64,000 nucleotides of DNA from contig JAHZEL010000001.1 of assembly GCA_019421865.1 (NCBI GenBank), positions 54,694-118,693 of the forward strand, in the 5' to 3' direction. The position numbers and the translations under genes were made by a program. This stretch comes from Desulfovibrionaceae bacterium. GTDB lineage: Bacteria > Desulfobacterota > Desulfovibrionia > Desulfovibrionales > Desulfovibrionaceae. This document shows positions 40,944-49,902 of the stretch, piece after piece. Positions within the stretch are counted from its first letter, which is position 1. Every line of letters begins with the position of its first letter. The notes beneath the pieces were generated by a model. That model saw nothing but the letters and a program-made list of their open reading frames with translations, was not told the DNA's origin and did no database searches.

Positions 40944-42689
40944 TTACTTGCTGCGGCAGTCTCTGTACTGTTCATAGTAGCGGGTATGGAGCAGTTCGTG
41001 CGCCTTGTGGCTGTTGGGCTCGCCGAGGAACTCGCGGTACAGCTCCTGAATTTCGGGGTTGTCGTGGCTTCTGCGCAGGGGCAGATTGCGGTCGTTCCGG
41101 TACAGGGCCTCGATGCGCAGACGGGGCGTTTCGGGATCGAGGTTGATGGGCTGACCGCCGCCGTTGATGCAGCCGCCGGGGCAGGCCATGATTTCGATGA
41201 AGTTCCAGCCGCGCGGGTTGCCTTCACGGATCATGTCGCAGATCTTGCGGGCGTTGGCGAGACCGTGAGCCACGGCCACCTTGAGCTTGAGGGCGCCGTT
41301 GAAGTCCACTTCGGCTTCGCGGATGCCTTCCATGCCGCGCACGGCTTCCAGTTCGATGGGCTCCATTTCTTCGCCGGTGATGACCTTGTAGGCGGTACGC
41401 ATGGCGGCTTCCATCACGCCGCCGGTGGCGCCGAAGATGGTGCCTGCGCCGGAACCGGCGCCCATGATGGGATCGAAGTCTTCTTCAGGCAGAGCGAAGA
41501 AGCTGATGTTGGCTTCCTTGATCATCTGAGCCAGTTCCGCCGTGGTGAGCACGATGTCGGTATCGGCAAAGCCGCTGGCGGAGAGTTCGCGGCGTTCGGC
41601 CTCGAACTTCTTGGCGGTACAGGGCATGATGGAAACGGACACGATCTTGGAGGGATCGATGCCCTGCTTCTGCGCATAGTAGGTCTTGAGCATGGCGCCG
41701 AACATGGACTGCGGGCTCTTGGCCGTGGACAGGTGCGGCAGCAGATCGGGGTAGTACAGCTCGATGAAGTTGATCCAGCCGGGCGAGCAGCTGGTGATCA
41801 TGGGAAGCTGACCGCCGTTCTTCACGCGGCTGATGAGTTCATGGCCTTCTTCGATGATGGTGAGGTCGGCGGACCAGTTGGTGTCGAACACTTTGTCGAA
41901 GCCGAGGCGGCGCAGGGCGCTGACCATCTGACCGGTGGCGATGTCGCCGGGCTTGCCGCCGAAGGGCTCGCTGATGGCCACGCGCACGGAGGGAGCGGTC
42001 TGCACCATGACGATCTTGTCGGGATCGCGCAGGGCCTTCCAGGCGCGGTCGATGTCGCTCTTCATGGTGATGGCGCCGGTGGGGCAGACCTTGCGGCACT
42101 GACCGCAGAAGGTGCAGGACACTTCGCCGAGGCCGAGGTTGAAGGCCGGGGTCACGCGGGCGTTGAGGCCGCGGTAGGCGAAGGAGTAGATGCTCACGCC
42201 CTGCACTTCGGCGCACATGCGCACGCAGCGGCCGCAGAGAATGCACTTGGACGGATCGCGCACGATGCAGGGGTTGCTTTCGTCCTTTTCCATTTCAGGA
42301 CGGTTGTATTCGTAGCGCACGCGACGGATGCCCAGGTTGTTGGCCACGCGCTGCAGTTCGCAGTTGCCGGAACGCGAGCAGGCCAGGCAGTCGGCCGGAT
42401 GGTTGGCGAGCAGCAGCTCGACGATGTTCTTGCGCGCTTCGAGCACTTCGGGATCGTTGGTGAACACTTCCATGCCTTCGCTCACCTTGGTGATGCAGGC
42501 GGGCAGGAAGGAGCGGGCCTTGGTGACCTTGCACACGCACACGCGGCAGGAGCCTTCGGGGCGCAGCAGGGGATGGTGGCAGAGCGTGGGAACGTTGATG
42601 CCGACAAGTTTTGCGGCTTCCAGGATGGTGGCGTCCGCGGGGGCGGTCACTTTCTGGCCGTCTATAGTCAGAGTAACGGTATCACTCAT
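40944..42689 (-). CDS. hydA: [FeFe] hydrogenase catalytic subunit, NADH-linked HydA/HndD type
   Basis: 581 residues from the ATG at 42689 (GAGGAG upstream). In order: N-terminal [2Fe-2S] domain (GSCRVCVC), His-ligated [4Fe-4S] (HPADCLACSRSGNCELQ), two [4Fe-4S] (CILCGRCVRMC, CTFCGQCRKVCP), the H-cluster domain with TSCSPGW at 299-305, MPCTAKKFE and MACPGGCINGGGQP, and the C-terminal small-subunit-like tail ending near HTRYYEQYRDC. The usual first H-cluster motif is TSCCPxW, so Ser302 is a variant. It should oxidise or evolve H2, exchanging electrons with the HydB/HydC partners. Confidence 0.92.
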   Translation of the reverse strand: MSDTVTLTIDGQKVTAPADATILEAAKLVGINVPTLCHHPLLRPEGSCRVCVCKVTKARSFLPACITKVSEGMEVFTNDPEVLEARKNIVELLLANHPADCLACSRSGNCELQRVANNLGIRRVRYEYNRPEMEKDESNPCIVRDPSKCILCGRCVRMCAEVQGVSIYSFAYRGLNARVTPAFNLGLGEVSCTFCGQCRKVCPTGAITMKSDIDRAWKALRDPDKIVMVQTAPSVRVAISEPFGGKPGDIATGQMVSALRRLGFDKVFDTNWSADLTIIEEGHELISRVKNGGQLPMITSCSPGWINFIELYYPDLLPHLSTAKSPQSMFGAMLKTYYAQKQGIDPSKIVSVSIMPCTAKKFEAERRELSASGFADTDIVLTTAELAQMIKEANISFFALPEEDFDPIMGAGSGAGTIFGATGGVMEAAMRTAYKVITGEEMEPIELEAVRGMEGIREAEVDFNGALKLKVAVAHGLANARKICDMIREGNPRGWNFIEIMACPGGCINGGGQPINLDPETPRLRIEALYRNDRNLPLRRSHDNPEIQELYREFLGEPNSHKAHELLHTRYYEQYRDCRSK

Positions 42690-42712
42690 GATGATTCTCC
42701 TCGAGGTCGGGC

Positions 42713-44599
42713 TTACACGCGGCTGATGGCGCCGTGCTTGCACTTGTCCATGCAGGTGCCGCACTTGATGCACTTGTTGGGATTGATCAGGTGGGGTTCG
42801 CGCACCTTGCCGGTGATGGCGCCCACGGGGCAGTTGCGGGCGCAGAGGGTGCAGCCCTTGCACTTTTCAGGATCGATCTTGTACTGCAGCAGCTTGGTGC
42901 ATACGCCGGCAGGACACTTCTTGTCGTAGATGTGTGCCTCGTATTCCGAACGGAAGAAGCGCAGGGTGGAGAGCACGGGGTTGGGCGCGGTCTGACCGAG
43001 GGCGCAGAGCGAGGAGGTGCGCATGGTGTGCGCGAGTCTTTCGAGTTCCTCGATGTCGCCTTCGCGGCCTTCGCCGCCGCAGATGCGTTCCAGAATTTCC
43101 AGCATGCGCTTGCTGCCTTCACGGCAGGGGGTGCACTTGCCGCAGCTTTCGGCCTGAGTGAAGGTGAGGAAGAAGCGGGCGAGGTCGACCATGCAGGTGT
43201 CCTCGTCCACGACGACCAGGCCGCCGGAGCCCATCATGGCGCCTGCGGCGGTGAGGGAATCATAGTCGACGGGATTGTCGAGCATGGAGGCGGGCAGACA
43301 GGCGCCGGAAGGACCGCCGATCTGCACGGCCTTGAACTTCTTGCCGTTCTTGATGCCCGCGCAGATGTCGAAAATGATGTGGCGCATGGAAACGCCCATG
43401 GGGATTTCCACAAGACCGGTGTTGCGCACCTTGCCGGTGACGGCGAAGATCTTGGTGCCCGGGGACTTTTCCGTGCCGTCCTGACGGAAGGCAGCAGCGC
43501 CGTCGGTGATGATGCGGGCGATGTTGGCAAAGGTTTCCACGTTGTTGAGAACCGTGGGCTTTTCCCACAGACCCTGCTTGGCGGGGAAGGGCGGACGCAC
43601 GCGGGGCATGCCTCTCTTGCCTTCGATGGAGCGCATGAGGGCGGTTTCTTCGCCGCACACGAAGGCGCCGGCGCCCTGCTTGATCTTCAGATGGAAGCAG
43701 AAGTCCGTGCCGAGAATGTTGTCGCCGATGAGGCCGAGGGCTTCGGCTTCGGCAAGGGCGATGCCGAGGCGCTTGATGGCAAGCGGATATTCGGCGCGCA
43801 CGTACACGTAGCCTTCGGTGGCTCCGGTAGCCCATGCGCCGATGAGCATGCCTTCGATCACGGCGTTGGGATCGCCTTCAAGGACGGATCTGTCCATGAA
43901 CGCGCCGGGATCGCCTTCGTCGGCGTTGCAGAGCATGTACTTGGGTTCGGCCTTTTCGGAAGCCATGAACTTCCACTTGAGACCGGTGGGGAAGCCGGCG
44001 CCGCCGCGGCCGCGCAGGCCCGAGGCGTACACTTCTTCCAGCGTGGCTTCGCGGCCCATGCTGATGGCCTTGGCAATGCCCTGATAGCCGCCGTTGGCGA
44101 TGTATTCAAAAATGTTTTCCGGATCGATGCGGCCGCAGTTGCGCAGCACGAGGCGCTTCTGCAGGTTGTAGAAGAGCATGTCGCGGTAGCTGTGGCGCGG
44201 GGTCTTGCCGGTACGGCCCTGATAGTGCAGGCGTTCCACGGTCTTGCCTTCGAGCACGGTGGTCTTCACGAGCTCTTCGGCGTCTTCGGGCTGCACGCGC
44301 ACGTAGAAGATGCCGCCGGGATAGAAGATGACGAGCGGTCCGAGTTCGCAGAAGCCGTGGCAGCCGGTGACCACGATGCTCACTCTGTCGTGCAGGCCGT
44401 TGTCGTCGATGGCCTTCTGCAGGGCGTCGCGGATGTTCATGCTGCCCGAGGAGGTGCAGCCCGTGCCGCCGCAGATGAGAATCTGATATTTCTTTTCGTG
44501 GTCCGTGCGCTCGTAATGACGCAGACTGAGCAGGGGCGCGGCTTCTTCCTGGAGTCTGTTGAGGGCGTCGACGGAAGTGAGTCGTTTGAGTTCAAGCAT
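42713..44599 (-). CDS. hydB: NADH-binding flavin subunit of the [FeFe] hydrogenase (HydB/HndC, NuoF-like)
   Basis: 628 residues. An N-terminal thioredoxin-like [2Fe-2S] domain (CGGTGCTSSGS and CHGFCELGP) is fused to the NuoF core with GRGGAGFPTGLKW, CNADEGDPGAFMDRS and the [4Fe-4S] motif SCGKCTPCREG. A C-terminal ferredoxin domain has CKGCTLCARNCP and CIKCGTCMDKC. This is the layout of HydB from trimeric bifurcating hydrogenases; in the four-subunit Desulfovibrio fructosovorans Hnd enzyme the first domain is a separate HndB. 23 bp before hydA and 13 bp after hydC. Confidence 0.92.
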   Translation of the reverse strand: MLELKRLTSVDALNRLQEEAAPLLSLRHYERTDHEKKYQILICGGTGCTSSGSMNIRDALQKAIDDNGLHDRVSIVVTGCHGFCELGPLVIFYPGGIFYVRVQPEDAEELVKTTVLEGKTVERLHYQGRTGKTPRHSYRDMLFYNLQKRLVLRNCGRIDPENIFEYIANGGYQGIAKAISMGREATLEEVYASGLRGRGGAGFPTGLKWKFMASEKAEPKYMLCNADEGDPGAFMDRSVLEGDPNAVIEGMLIGAWATGATEGYVYVRAEYPLAIKRLGIALAEAEALGLIGDNILGTDFCFHLKIKQGAGAFVCGEETALMRSIEGKRGMPRVRPPFPAKQGLWEKPTVLNNVETFANIARIITDGAAAFRQDGTEKSPGTKIFAVTGKVRNTGLVEIPMGVSMRHIIFDICAGIKNGKKFKAVQIGGPSGACLPASMLDNPVDYDSLTAAGAMMGSGGLVVVDEDTCMVDLARFFLTFTQAESCGKCTPCREGSKRMLEILERICGGEGREGDIEELERLAHTMRTSSLCALGQTAPNPVLSTLRFFRSEYEAHIYDKKCPAGVCTKLLQYKIDPEKCKGCTLCARNCPVGAITGKVREPHLINPNKCIKCGTCMDKCKHGAISRV

Positions 44600-44612
44600 G
44601 TCGTCCTCTCCT

Positions 44613-45098
44613 TTATGCCAGGTAGCTGTCGAGAATACCGGGAATGTCGTCGGGGGTCAGTCGGCCGTGCGTATGGTCGTTGACCATCATGACGGGGGCC
44701 AGACCGCAGGCGCCGAGGCAGGCCACGGTTTCCAGCGTGAAGTTCAGGTCCTTGGTGGTTTCGCCGGGCTTGATGTCGAGGTGATGGCTCACCGCTTCCA
44801 GCACAGCGGCGCCGCCGCGGACGTGGCAGGCGGTACCCTGGCATACGCGGACGATGTTTTTGCCGCGCGGATTGAGATGGAACTGGGCGTAGAAGGTGAC
44901 CACGCCGAAGACTTCCGCAACGGGAATGCGCAGTTCCGAGGCGATGGTTTCAAGGACTTCCTGCGGCAGATAGCCGTAGATGTCCTGAGCCTGCTGCAGA
45001 ACGGGAATGAGGGCTCCCTTCGGATTCTGCAGGTAGGGTTTCAGGATGTCCTTGAGCGGAGCAAGGTCAATGGGTTCGGCCGTGCAGTTGCAAGACAT
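44613..45098 (-). CDS. hydC: [2Fe-2S] subunit of the [FeFe] hydrogenase (HydC/HndA, NuoE-like)
   Basis: 161 residues from the ATG at 45098, after CAGGAGG; the long upstream frame is not coding. NuoE-type thioredoxin-like fold with the [2Fe-2S] ligands CQGTAC and CLGACG, plus the family's GYLPQEVLETIA and VTFYAQFHL helices. It passes electrons within the HydABC complex. First gene of the operon. Confidence 0.92.
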   Translation of the reverse strand: MSCNCTAEPIDLAPLKDILKPYLQNPKGALIPVLQQAQDIYGYLPQEVLETIASELRIPVAEVFGVVTFYAQFHLNPRGKNIVRVCQGTACHVRGGAAVLEAVSHHLDIKPGETTKDLNFTLETVACLGACGLAPVMMVNDHTHGRLTPDDIPGILDSYLA

Positions 45099-45297
45099 GT
45101 TGGTATCCTCCTGGTACATTCCTGGATCGTGCGCATCACGGTGACGCGCAGGGTACAGCTTGCGTCCCTTGCGGGACATGTTCGGACCGGACTGACTCCC
45201 CGCGCCGGCATGACCGGCGTCCGTGCGCAGAAAAGAGGCTTCTGGTCGGTGGAGTCGTTCCGTCCTGAACGGGCCTGAGCTCTGCCGCAGGGCAGGG

Positions 45298-46299
45298 TCA
45301 GCGTTTTTCCCCGGAAGGGGAAGCGGCGGGCATGTCGGCAATGCCTGCCGCCTTGAGATTGTCGGCTTCCTCATTCCATGCCCGGCGCAGGAAGGCCGCA
45401 GCCTCCCCGGCGTTCATGAGGACGGGAGAAACGGAATAGTTGGCGAGCGCCTTGCGGTACGCTTCGCTTCCGGCCGCCTTTTCAAAGGCGCGGCAGAGGC
45501 GTTCCTTCGCTTCGTCCGGCACGCCCGCAGGGGCGAGAAGAACGAAGGAGGAATCTCCCTGTCCGGGATCGGAAAATCCCTTGTCGGAAAGCGAGGGAGT
45601 GCCGGGCAGAGCCGGAATGCCGCTGCCCGCAAGAACCATGAGCGGCTTGAGCTGCCCCTTCTTCACACGGGGAAGGGCGCCGCTGGCCGCAGCGTCCACG
45701 TGTCCGCCGAGCAGGGCCGTTTCCGCTTCGCCCGGACCGCCGAAGGGAATGAAGCGCCACTTCAGCGAGGGATCTTTGGCGGCCATGACGGCAAGAGCGA
45801 TGTGGGAAGGCGTGCCCAGTCCGGGAACGCCTATGCGCAGCCCGTCTTTGCTGCTGCGGGCGGCTTCGAGAAAGGCGTCCATGTCCTTCCACGGCGCGTC
45901 GGGCTTCGTGACCAGCACCGGAGATGCCTGACCGAAGATGAGCAGAGGCTCCACGTCTTCCAGAGGCCGGTAGGGCACGTTGTTGCGCTGGGGAATGAAG
46001 ATGAGGGCGTTGCTCACGCATGCAGCAAGCTGGGTGCCGTCGGCTTTCGCCGCGGCCAGTCTGGCCACCGCGGTGCTGCCGCCGCCGCTCGGCGTATTCT
46101 GTACGATGATGTCGACCCCCAGCTCCTTTTCGGCCTCTCCCGCAAGCACGCGTGCTGCGGCGTCAAGAGCGCCTCCCGGGCTGAAGGCAATGGAAAGCCG
46201 TACGGGGCCGCTGTCGGCAAAAGCGTACGACGTGCTGAGCAGGGATATCAGAAGAAGCCGGATCGCTAGACGGGAAATTTTTAATCTACTCCATTTCAT
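45298..46299 (-). CDS. tctC: Tripartite tricarboxylate transporter substrate-binding protein (TctC/Bug family)
   Basis: 333 residues from the ATG at 46299; an upstream TTG start lacks support. A Sec signal peptide covers about 27 residues, ending near STSYAFA. The Bug-family fold is indicated by RLSIAFSPGGALDAAARVLA, the ligand loop NTPSGGGSTAVARL, and PGLGTPSHIALAVMA. It captures an organic anion such as a tricarboxylate in the periplasm for the TctAB membrane proteins, which lie upstream on the same strand across a 184-bp AT-rich gap. That gap contains a TATAAT (46385-46390, minus strand), so tctC may have its own promoter. Confidence 0.85.
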   Translation of the reverse strand: MKWSRLKISRLAIRLLLISLLSTSYAFADSGPVRLSIAFSPGGALDAAARVLAGEAEKELGVDIIVQNTPSGGGSTAVARLAAAKADGTQLAACVSNALIFIPQRNNVPYRPLEDVEPLLIFGQASPVLVTKPDAPWKDMDAFLEAARSSKDGLRIGVPGLGTPSHIALAVMAAKDPSLKWRFIPFGGPGEAETALLGGHVDAAASGALPRVKKGQLKPLMVLAGSGIPALPGTPSLSDKGFSDPGQGDSSFVLLAPAGVPDEAKERLCRAFEKAAGSEAYRKALANYSVSPVLMNAGEAAAFLRRAWNEEADNLKAAGIADMPAASPSGEKR

Positions 46300-46483
46300 A
46301 GTCGTTATCTGTACAGGTAAAAAGAAAATCGGCAAGCATAAAAAAATTTTTCACATAAGCGCTCTGGAGAGTTGTTTGTAACTTATTATAATTTCACGAT
46401 TATTAATGTCGGCCGTTCATTGAGTGTTCAATCAGTTTTCAACCTTTCGGGCGGAAGGAGCCCGGAAAGGGGCCACAGGGGCT

Positions 46484-47872
46484 TTACCATGTGGAAAGAA
46501 TCACCTGCAGAAGATGGGTTTCCAGCGCAGGTCCGAGCACGAAGGCGAGCACCAGCGGAGCCGGAGAAAAGCCGTGTCTTTTAAGGACGACGGAGAGCAG
46601 TCCGAACAGTACGCATTGCACGGGGCCGGAAATGCCGTCCGCGCCCGTGTAGGAGCCGACCATGCAGAGAACGAGAATGGCGGGGCGCAGCAGACGGAGG
46701 GGCAGGGCGGCGAGGCGCGCCCAGAAGGAGGACAGCCCCAGTCCGAGCACCAGCAGGAGCACGTTGCCGAGCAGCAGGCAGAAGATCAGCCCCCAGTAGA
46801 AGTCGGGCTGTTCGGCAGACAGCATGGGGCCGGGCACCACGCCCACCACGGTGAGCGCGCCGAGCAGGGCGGCCATGATGGGATTGGTGGGCAGGCCCAG
46901 CAGAAGCAGCGGCGCGAACGAGGCGATGGCCGCGGCGTTGTTGGAGGCTTCCGGGCCGGTAAGGCCTTCCCATGCGCCGTGTCCGAACTGTTCGGGACGG
47001 CGGCTGAGCTTCTTTTCCAGCGCGTGGGAGGCAAAGCTTGCGGTCACGCCCGCCCCGCAGGGAATGAGCCCCGTGGCAAAGCCGAGCAGACTGCCGCGCA
47101 GGGCGGCCAGAAAGGCGGAGCGCCGCGAAAGGGCCGGAACTTCCTCTTCGCCGCTCTTCCTTGCGCCCGCGCCTGTCAGGCGGAAGGAGTCGAGCAGGTC
47201 GCCGAGTCCGAAGACGCCGAGCAGAAGGGCCGTCAGTTCCACGCCGTCGGAGAACTGCCATGTGCCGAAGGTGAGGCGGGAGGCGCCGTAGACGGGATCC
47301 GCGCCGGGCAGCGCCAGCACGAAGCCCAGAAAGATCATGCACAGGCTGCGCCGCAAGCCGCCGGGGCTTGTGAAGGCCACGAGAAGAAGCGCGCCCGCCA
47401 TGACGGCCGCCCGGCCCGAGGGGCCGAGATACAGGGCGACGTCGGAAAGCACGGGCGCAAGCAGCACCATGCCGAACGTGGCGCACATGCCGCCGGTGAA
47501 GGAAGCCAGCGTGGCGGCGGCAAGCGCCTGTTTCGCCTTTCCTCCCGCAGCCAGCGGATGTCCTTCAAAGAGCGTGGCCACGGCGTCGGCCTCGCCCGGA
47601 ATGCCTATGAGTATGGAGGTGACGGCGCCGCCGTACTTGGCGCCGTAGAAGATGCCCGAAAGCAGGGATATGCCGGGCAGCGGATCAAGCACATACACCA
47701 GAGGAAAGAGCAGGGCCACGGCAGCGGGCGGGCCGAAGCCGGGCAGCACGCCCACGGTCATGCCGAGAAAGACGCCCGTGAGCACGAGAAGCCACAGCTC
47801 CGGCGAGAGCACGGAGGTAAGCCCCGCCCAGACTCCGGCAAACAGCGAAGGATCGAAAAGAGCCGCATCCAT
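46484..47872 (-). CDS. tctA: Tripartite tricarboxylate transporter large permease (TctA)
   Basis: 462 residues from the ATG at 47872 (GGAGG upstream), overlapping the tctB stop codon. About 11-12 membrane spans, with the TctA signatures GVLPGFGPPAAVALLFPLVY, YGAKYGGAVTSILIGIPGE and GLIPCGAGVTASF with PEASNNAAA. It is somewhat shorter than the usual about 500 residues but contains both conserved halves. Works with TctB and the periplasmic TctC. Confidence 0.88.
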   Translation of the reverse strand: MDAALFDPSLFAGVWAGLTSVLSPELWLLVLTGVFLGMTVGVLPGFGPPAAVALLFPLVYVLDPLPGISLLSGIFYGAKYGGAVTSILIGIPGEADAVATLFEGHPLAAGGKAKQALAAATLASFTGGMCATFGMVLLAPVLSDVALYLGPSGRAAVMAGALLLVAFTSPGGLRRSLCMIFLGFVLALPGADPVYGASRLTFGTWQFSDGVELTALLLGVFGLGDLLDSFRLTGAGARKSGEEEVPALSRRSAFLAALRGSLLGFATGLIPCGAGVTASFASHALEKKLSRRPEQFGHGAWEGLTGPEASNNAAAIASFAPLLLLGLPTNPIMAALLGALTVVGVVPGPMLSAEQPDFYWGLIFCLLLGNVLLLVLGLGLSSFWARLAALPLRLLRPAILVLCMVGSYTGADGISGPVQCVLFGLLSVVLKRHGFSPAPLVLAFVLGPALETHLLQVILSTW

Positions 47873-48318
47873 CAGAAGCCTCCGGAAGAGAACAGCAGGC
47901 CCTGCGGCATGGACCAGTGCAGAAGGCGCTCCATGCCGAGCCACAGAACCAGCGTGAGCAGCAGCGGGAGCGCAAGGCTTTCCTTCAGGGAGCAGCCGCC
48001 GCTGCGGCAGGCCGTGAATGCGGCAAGCACGCAGGCAGGCATCCAGCCCGCCAGAGGCAGCGTGAGAATCCAGACAAGGCAGGCCGCCACGAGTCCGAGC
48101 GCACCTTTCTTTTCTTCCTGTCCCGGGGCTTTTCTGCCTGCGTCGCCGGGCATGAGCAGCGCGGCAAGCGCAAGGCCCGCACCGGCAAGACGGGGCCAGA
48201 GTCCCGGACCGGGCAGACCGGAGACAAAGGCGTCCGGCGAGGCGAAACACGCGTACAGACCCGCAAGAAGCAGAAGAAGGCGCAGGGCGTGGCGGGAAGT
48301 GGAGGCGGAAAAGGACAT
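47872..48318 (-). CDS. tctB: Tripartite tricarboxylate transporter small permease (TctB)
   Basis: 148 residues with four predicted membrane helices and the conserved LPGPGLWPRLAG near residue 35, typical of the TctB/DUF1468 small subunit. A charged loop (GRKAPGQEEKKG) separates helices two and three. Translationally coupled to tctA through a TGATG overlap. First gene of the transporter cluster. Confidence 0.8.
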   Translation of the reverse strand: MSFSASTSRHALRLLLLLAGLYACFASPDAFVSGLPGPGLWPRLAGAGLALAALLMPGDAGRKAPGQEEKKGALGLVAACLVWILTLPLAGWMPACVLAAFTACRSGGCSLKESLALPLLLTLVLWLGMERLLHWSMPQGLLFSSGGF

Positions 48319-48485
48319 GGCAGGATTCCGGAAAAGCGGGGATGACGGCCCTGATGGGCGGCGGAAAGTATAGGACAGAAGAAAAAGATGGGCAACGCGG
48401 GGGAAAAGGGCGGCGGAGAGCGAGTTTTCCTTGACAGCGGAGGCATATTCAGGGAAGGTGTCTCGATAGTTTTTTTGGAGGAACC

Positions 48486-48704
48486 ATGCCTAAAGAAGAC
48501 GCCATTGAAGTGGACGGCATCGTGGAAGAAGCCCTTCCCAATGCCATGTTCCGCGTGAAGCTGGAAAACGGCCACGAAGTGCTTTCCCATATTTCCGGTA
48601 AGATGCGCAAGTTCTACATCCGCATTCTGCCCGGCGATCGCGTGAAGGTCGAGCTTTCGCCCTACGACCTTACCCGCGGCCGCATCACCTACCGCATGAA
48701 GTAG
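48486..48704 (+). CDS. infA: Translation initiation factor IF-1
   Basis: 72 residues, the usual length. The S1-like OB fold is complete: IEVDGIVEEALPNAMFRVKL, GHEVLSHISGKMRK and the C-terminal SPYDLTRGRITYRMK. It blocks the ribosomal A site during initiation with IF-2 and IF-3. TTTGGAGGAACC precedes the ATG. Followed 2 bp later by a DUF4911 gene, so the two are probably one transcript. Confidence 0.97.
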   Translation: MPKEDAIEVDGIVEEALPNAMFRVKLENGHEVLSHISGKMRKFYIRILPGDRVKVELSPYDLTRGRITYRMK

Positions 48705-48706
48705 TC

Positions 48707-49075
48707 ATGGGCGCTTCCGCAACGTTTCCTCCGGAGGAAAGGCGGGCGCCCTCGCCTTCCGGTACGGGAACAAGGAGGCGGAAGCCCGTACGGCTTCCTG
48801 CGGCCCACGCATCCGAGATGCTGCTGATCCGTATTGCTCCGCGTGATACGGGTCTTTTTCGTTATCTTCTGGAAGGCGGGGGCGGGCATCTGGCCATGCT
48901 TACGGTGCTCGATCCTGCCGAGGCCCTGTTCAAGCTCCTGTTTTCTCCGCATCAGAAGGAGGAGCTGCTCGCTCTTCTGGAGAGCATGAAGAGCACGGTG
49001 CCCTTCGAGGTGCGGCCCTGGCCCTTTTCCCGGAAGGAAGGGGACGCGCCGCTTTCTGAGCAGGAGCCTTCCTGA
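48707..49075 (+). CDS. DUF4911 domain protein
   Basis: 122 residues from the ATG at 48707, two bases after the infA stop codon. The conserved domain begins near residue 38 (MLLIRIAPRDTGLFRYLLEGGG) and covers about 75 residues; the first 37 residues are Arg/Pro-rich and may not be translated if the internal ATG at 48818 is the true start. Neither start has a good ribosome site. DUF4911 is a small family found mainly in Desulfovibrionales and relatives, function unknown. Confidence 0.7.
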   Translation: MGASATFPPEERRAPSPSGTGTRRRKPVRLPAAHASEMLLIRIAPRDTGLFRYLLEGGGGHLAMLTVLDPAEALFKLLFSPHQKEELLALLESMKSTVPFEVRPWPFSRKEGDAPLSEQEPS

Positions 49076-49097
49076 GTCTGTCCCGCCCGGAGTGTTC

Positions 49098-49664
49098 ATG
49101 ATCGTTGCCGGTATCGTCGCTGTTCTTGCCCTGGCTCTGGGCTTTGCCCTCATCCTTCTCTACAACGCCCTCGTGCGGGGGCGCAATCTGGCCGAGGAGG
49201 CATGGAGCGGCATCAACGTGCAGCTTCGGCGCAGGCATGATCTTGTGCCCGCGCTTCTGGCCGCGGTGCAGGGCTACGCCGCCCATGAAAAGGATGTGCT
49301 TGCCGCCGTGGCCGGCGCCCGCGAGGCGGGCATGAAGGCCGCAGGGCAGGGCACGCAGGCCGTGGGCGCGGCGGAAAAGGGGCTGGATGTCGCGCTCGGT
49401 CGTCTTCTGGCCGTGGCGGAAGCCTACCCCGAACTCAAGGCCGACGAAAACTTTCTTCATCTGCAGCACTCGCTCTCCGAACTGGAAAACGACATTCAGA
49501 TGGCCCGCCGCTACTACAACGGCACGGTGCGCGATCAGAACAACCGCATCCTGCAGTTCCCGGGAAATCTGGTGGCCGGATGGTTCGGCTTTGAGAAACT
49601 GGAATATTTCGAGCTTTCCGACGAGACGGAAGGAAAGACGCCGCCGCTTTATTCCGACCTGTAG
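49098..49664 (+). CDS. LemA family protein
   Basis: 188 residues from the ATG at 49098 (GGAG five bases upstream); a GTG at 49092 is possible. One N-terminal membrane helix, then the helical LemA domain with NLAEEAWSGINVQLRRRHDL, DENFLHLQHSLSELENDI and RRYYNGTVRDQNNRI. The cellular role of LemA is unresolved. A DUF2207 membrane protein follows; LemA/DUF2207 pairs are widespread and thought to act together. Confidence 0.9.
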   Translation: MIVAGIVAVLALALGFALILLYNALVRGRNLAEEAWSGINVQLRRRHDLVPALLAAVQGYAAHEKDVLAAVAGAREAGMKAAGQGTQAVGAAEKGLDVALGRLLAVAEAYPELKADENFLHLQHSLSELENDIQMARRYYNGTVRDQNNRILQFPGNLVAGWFGFEKLEYFELSDETEGKTPPLYSDL

Positions 49665-49730
49665 AAGGCGGAGAGAGGCGGCAGCACCGCGGGCGGAGAA
49701 GGTCCGCTGCGCGTACGGTACGCACACAGG

Positions 49731-49764
49731 CGGGAAGAGGCAGAAGGCTTCTTCCCGTTTTTTT
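49731..49764 (+). terminator. Terminator between lemA and the DUF2207 gene
   Basis: CGGGAAGA-loop-TCTTCCCG followed by T7, 67 bp after the lemA stop codon. Implies the DUF2207 gene has its own promoter in the following 130 bp or is reached by readthrough. Confidence 0.8.
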
Positions 49765-49902
49765 ATTCCGGGGGCAGGCGGGGCGTTGCGGGGACGGCCT
49801 GTTTTCCGGCACAATGGGGAAAAGTCTTTCCGCATGAGGCGCGCGTTCAGGCGGGCTTCATTACCTATATTAAAGAACCATGATCCGTTCCGTGGAGGAG
49901 AC

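Noticed and set aside
40749..42929. 726-codon plus-strand open frame opposite hydA
   Set aside because: Antisense shadow of the hydrogenase gene, whose cluster motifs are unambiguous.
46385..46413. TATAAT with a possible -35 as a tctC promoter
   Set aside because: The -10 is good but no acceptable -35 lies 16-18 bp away, so it is mentioned only within the tctC entry.
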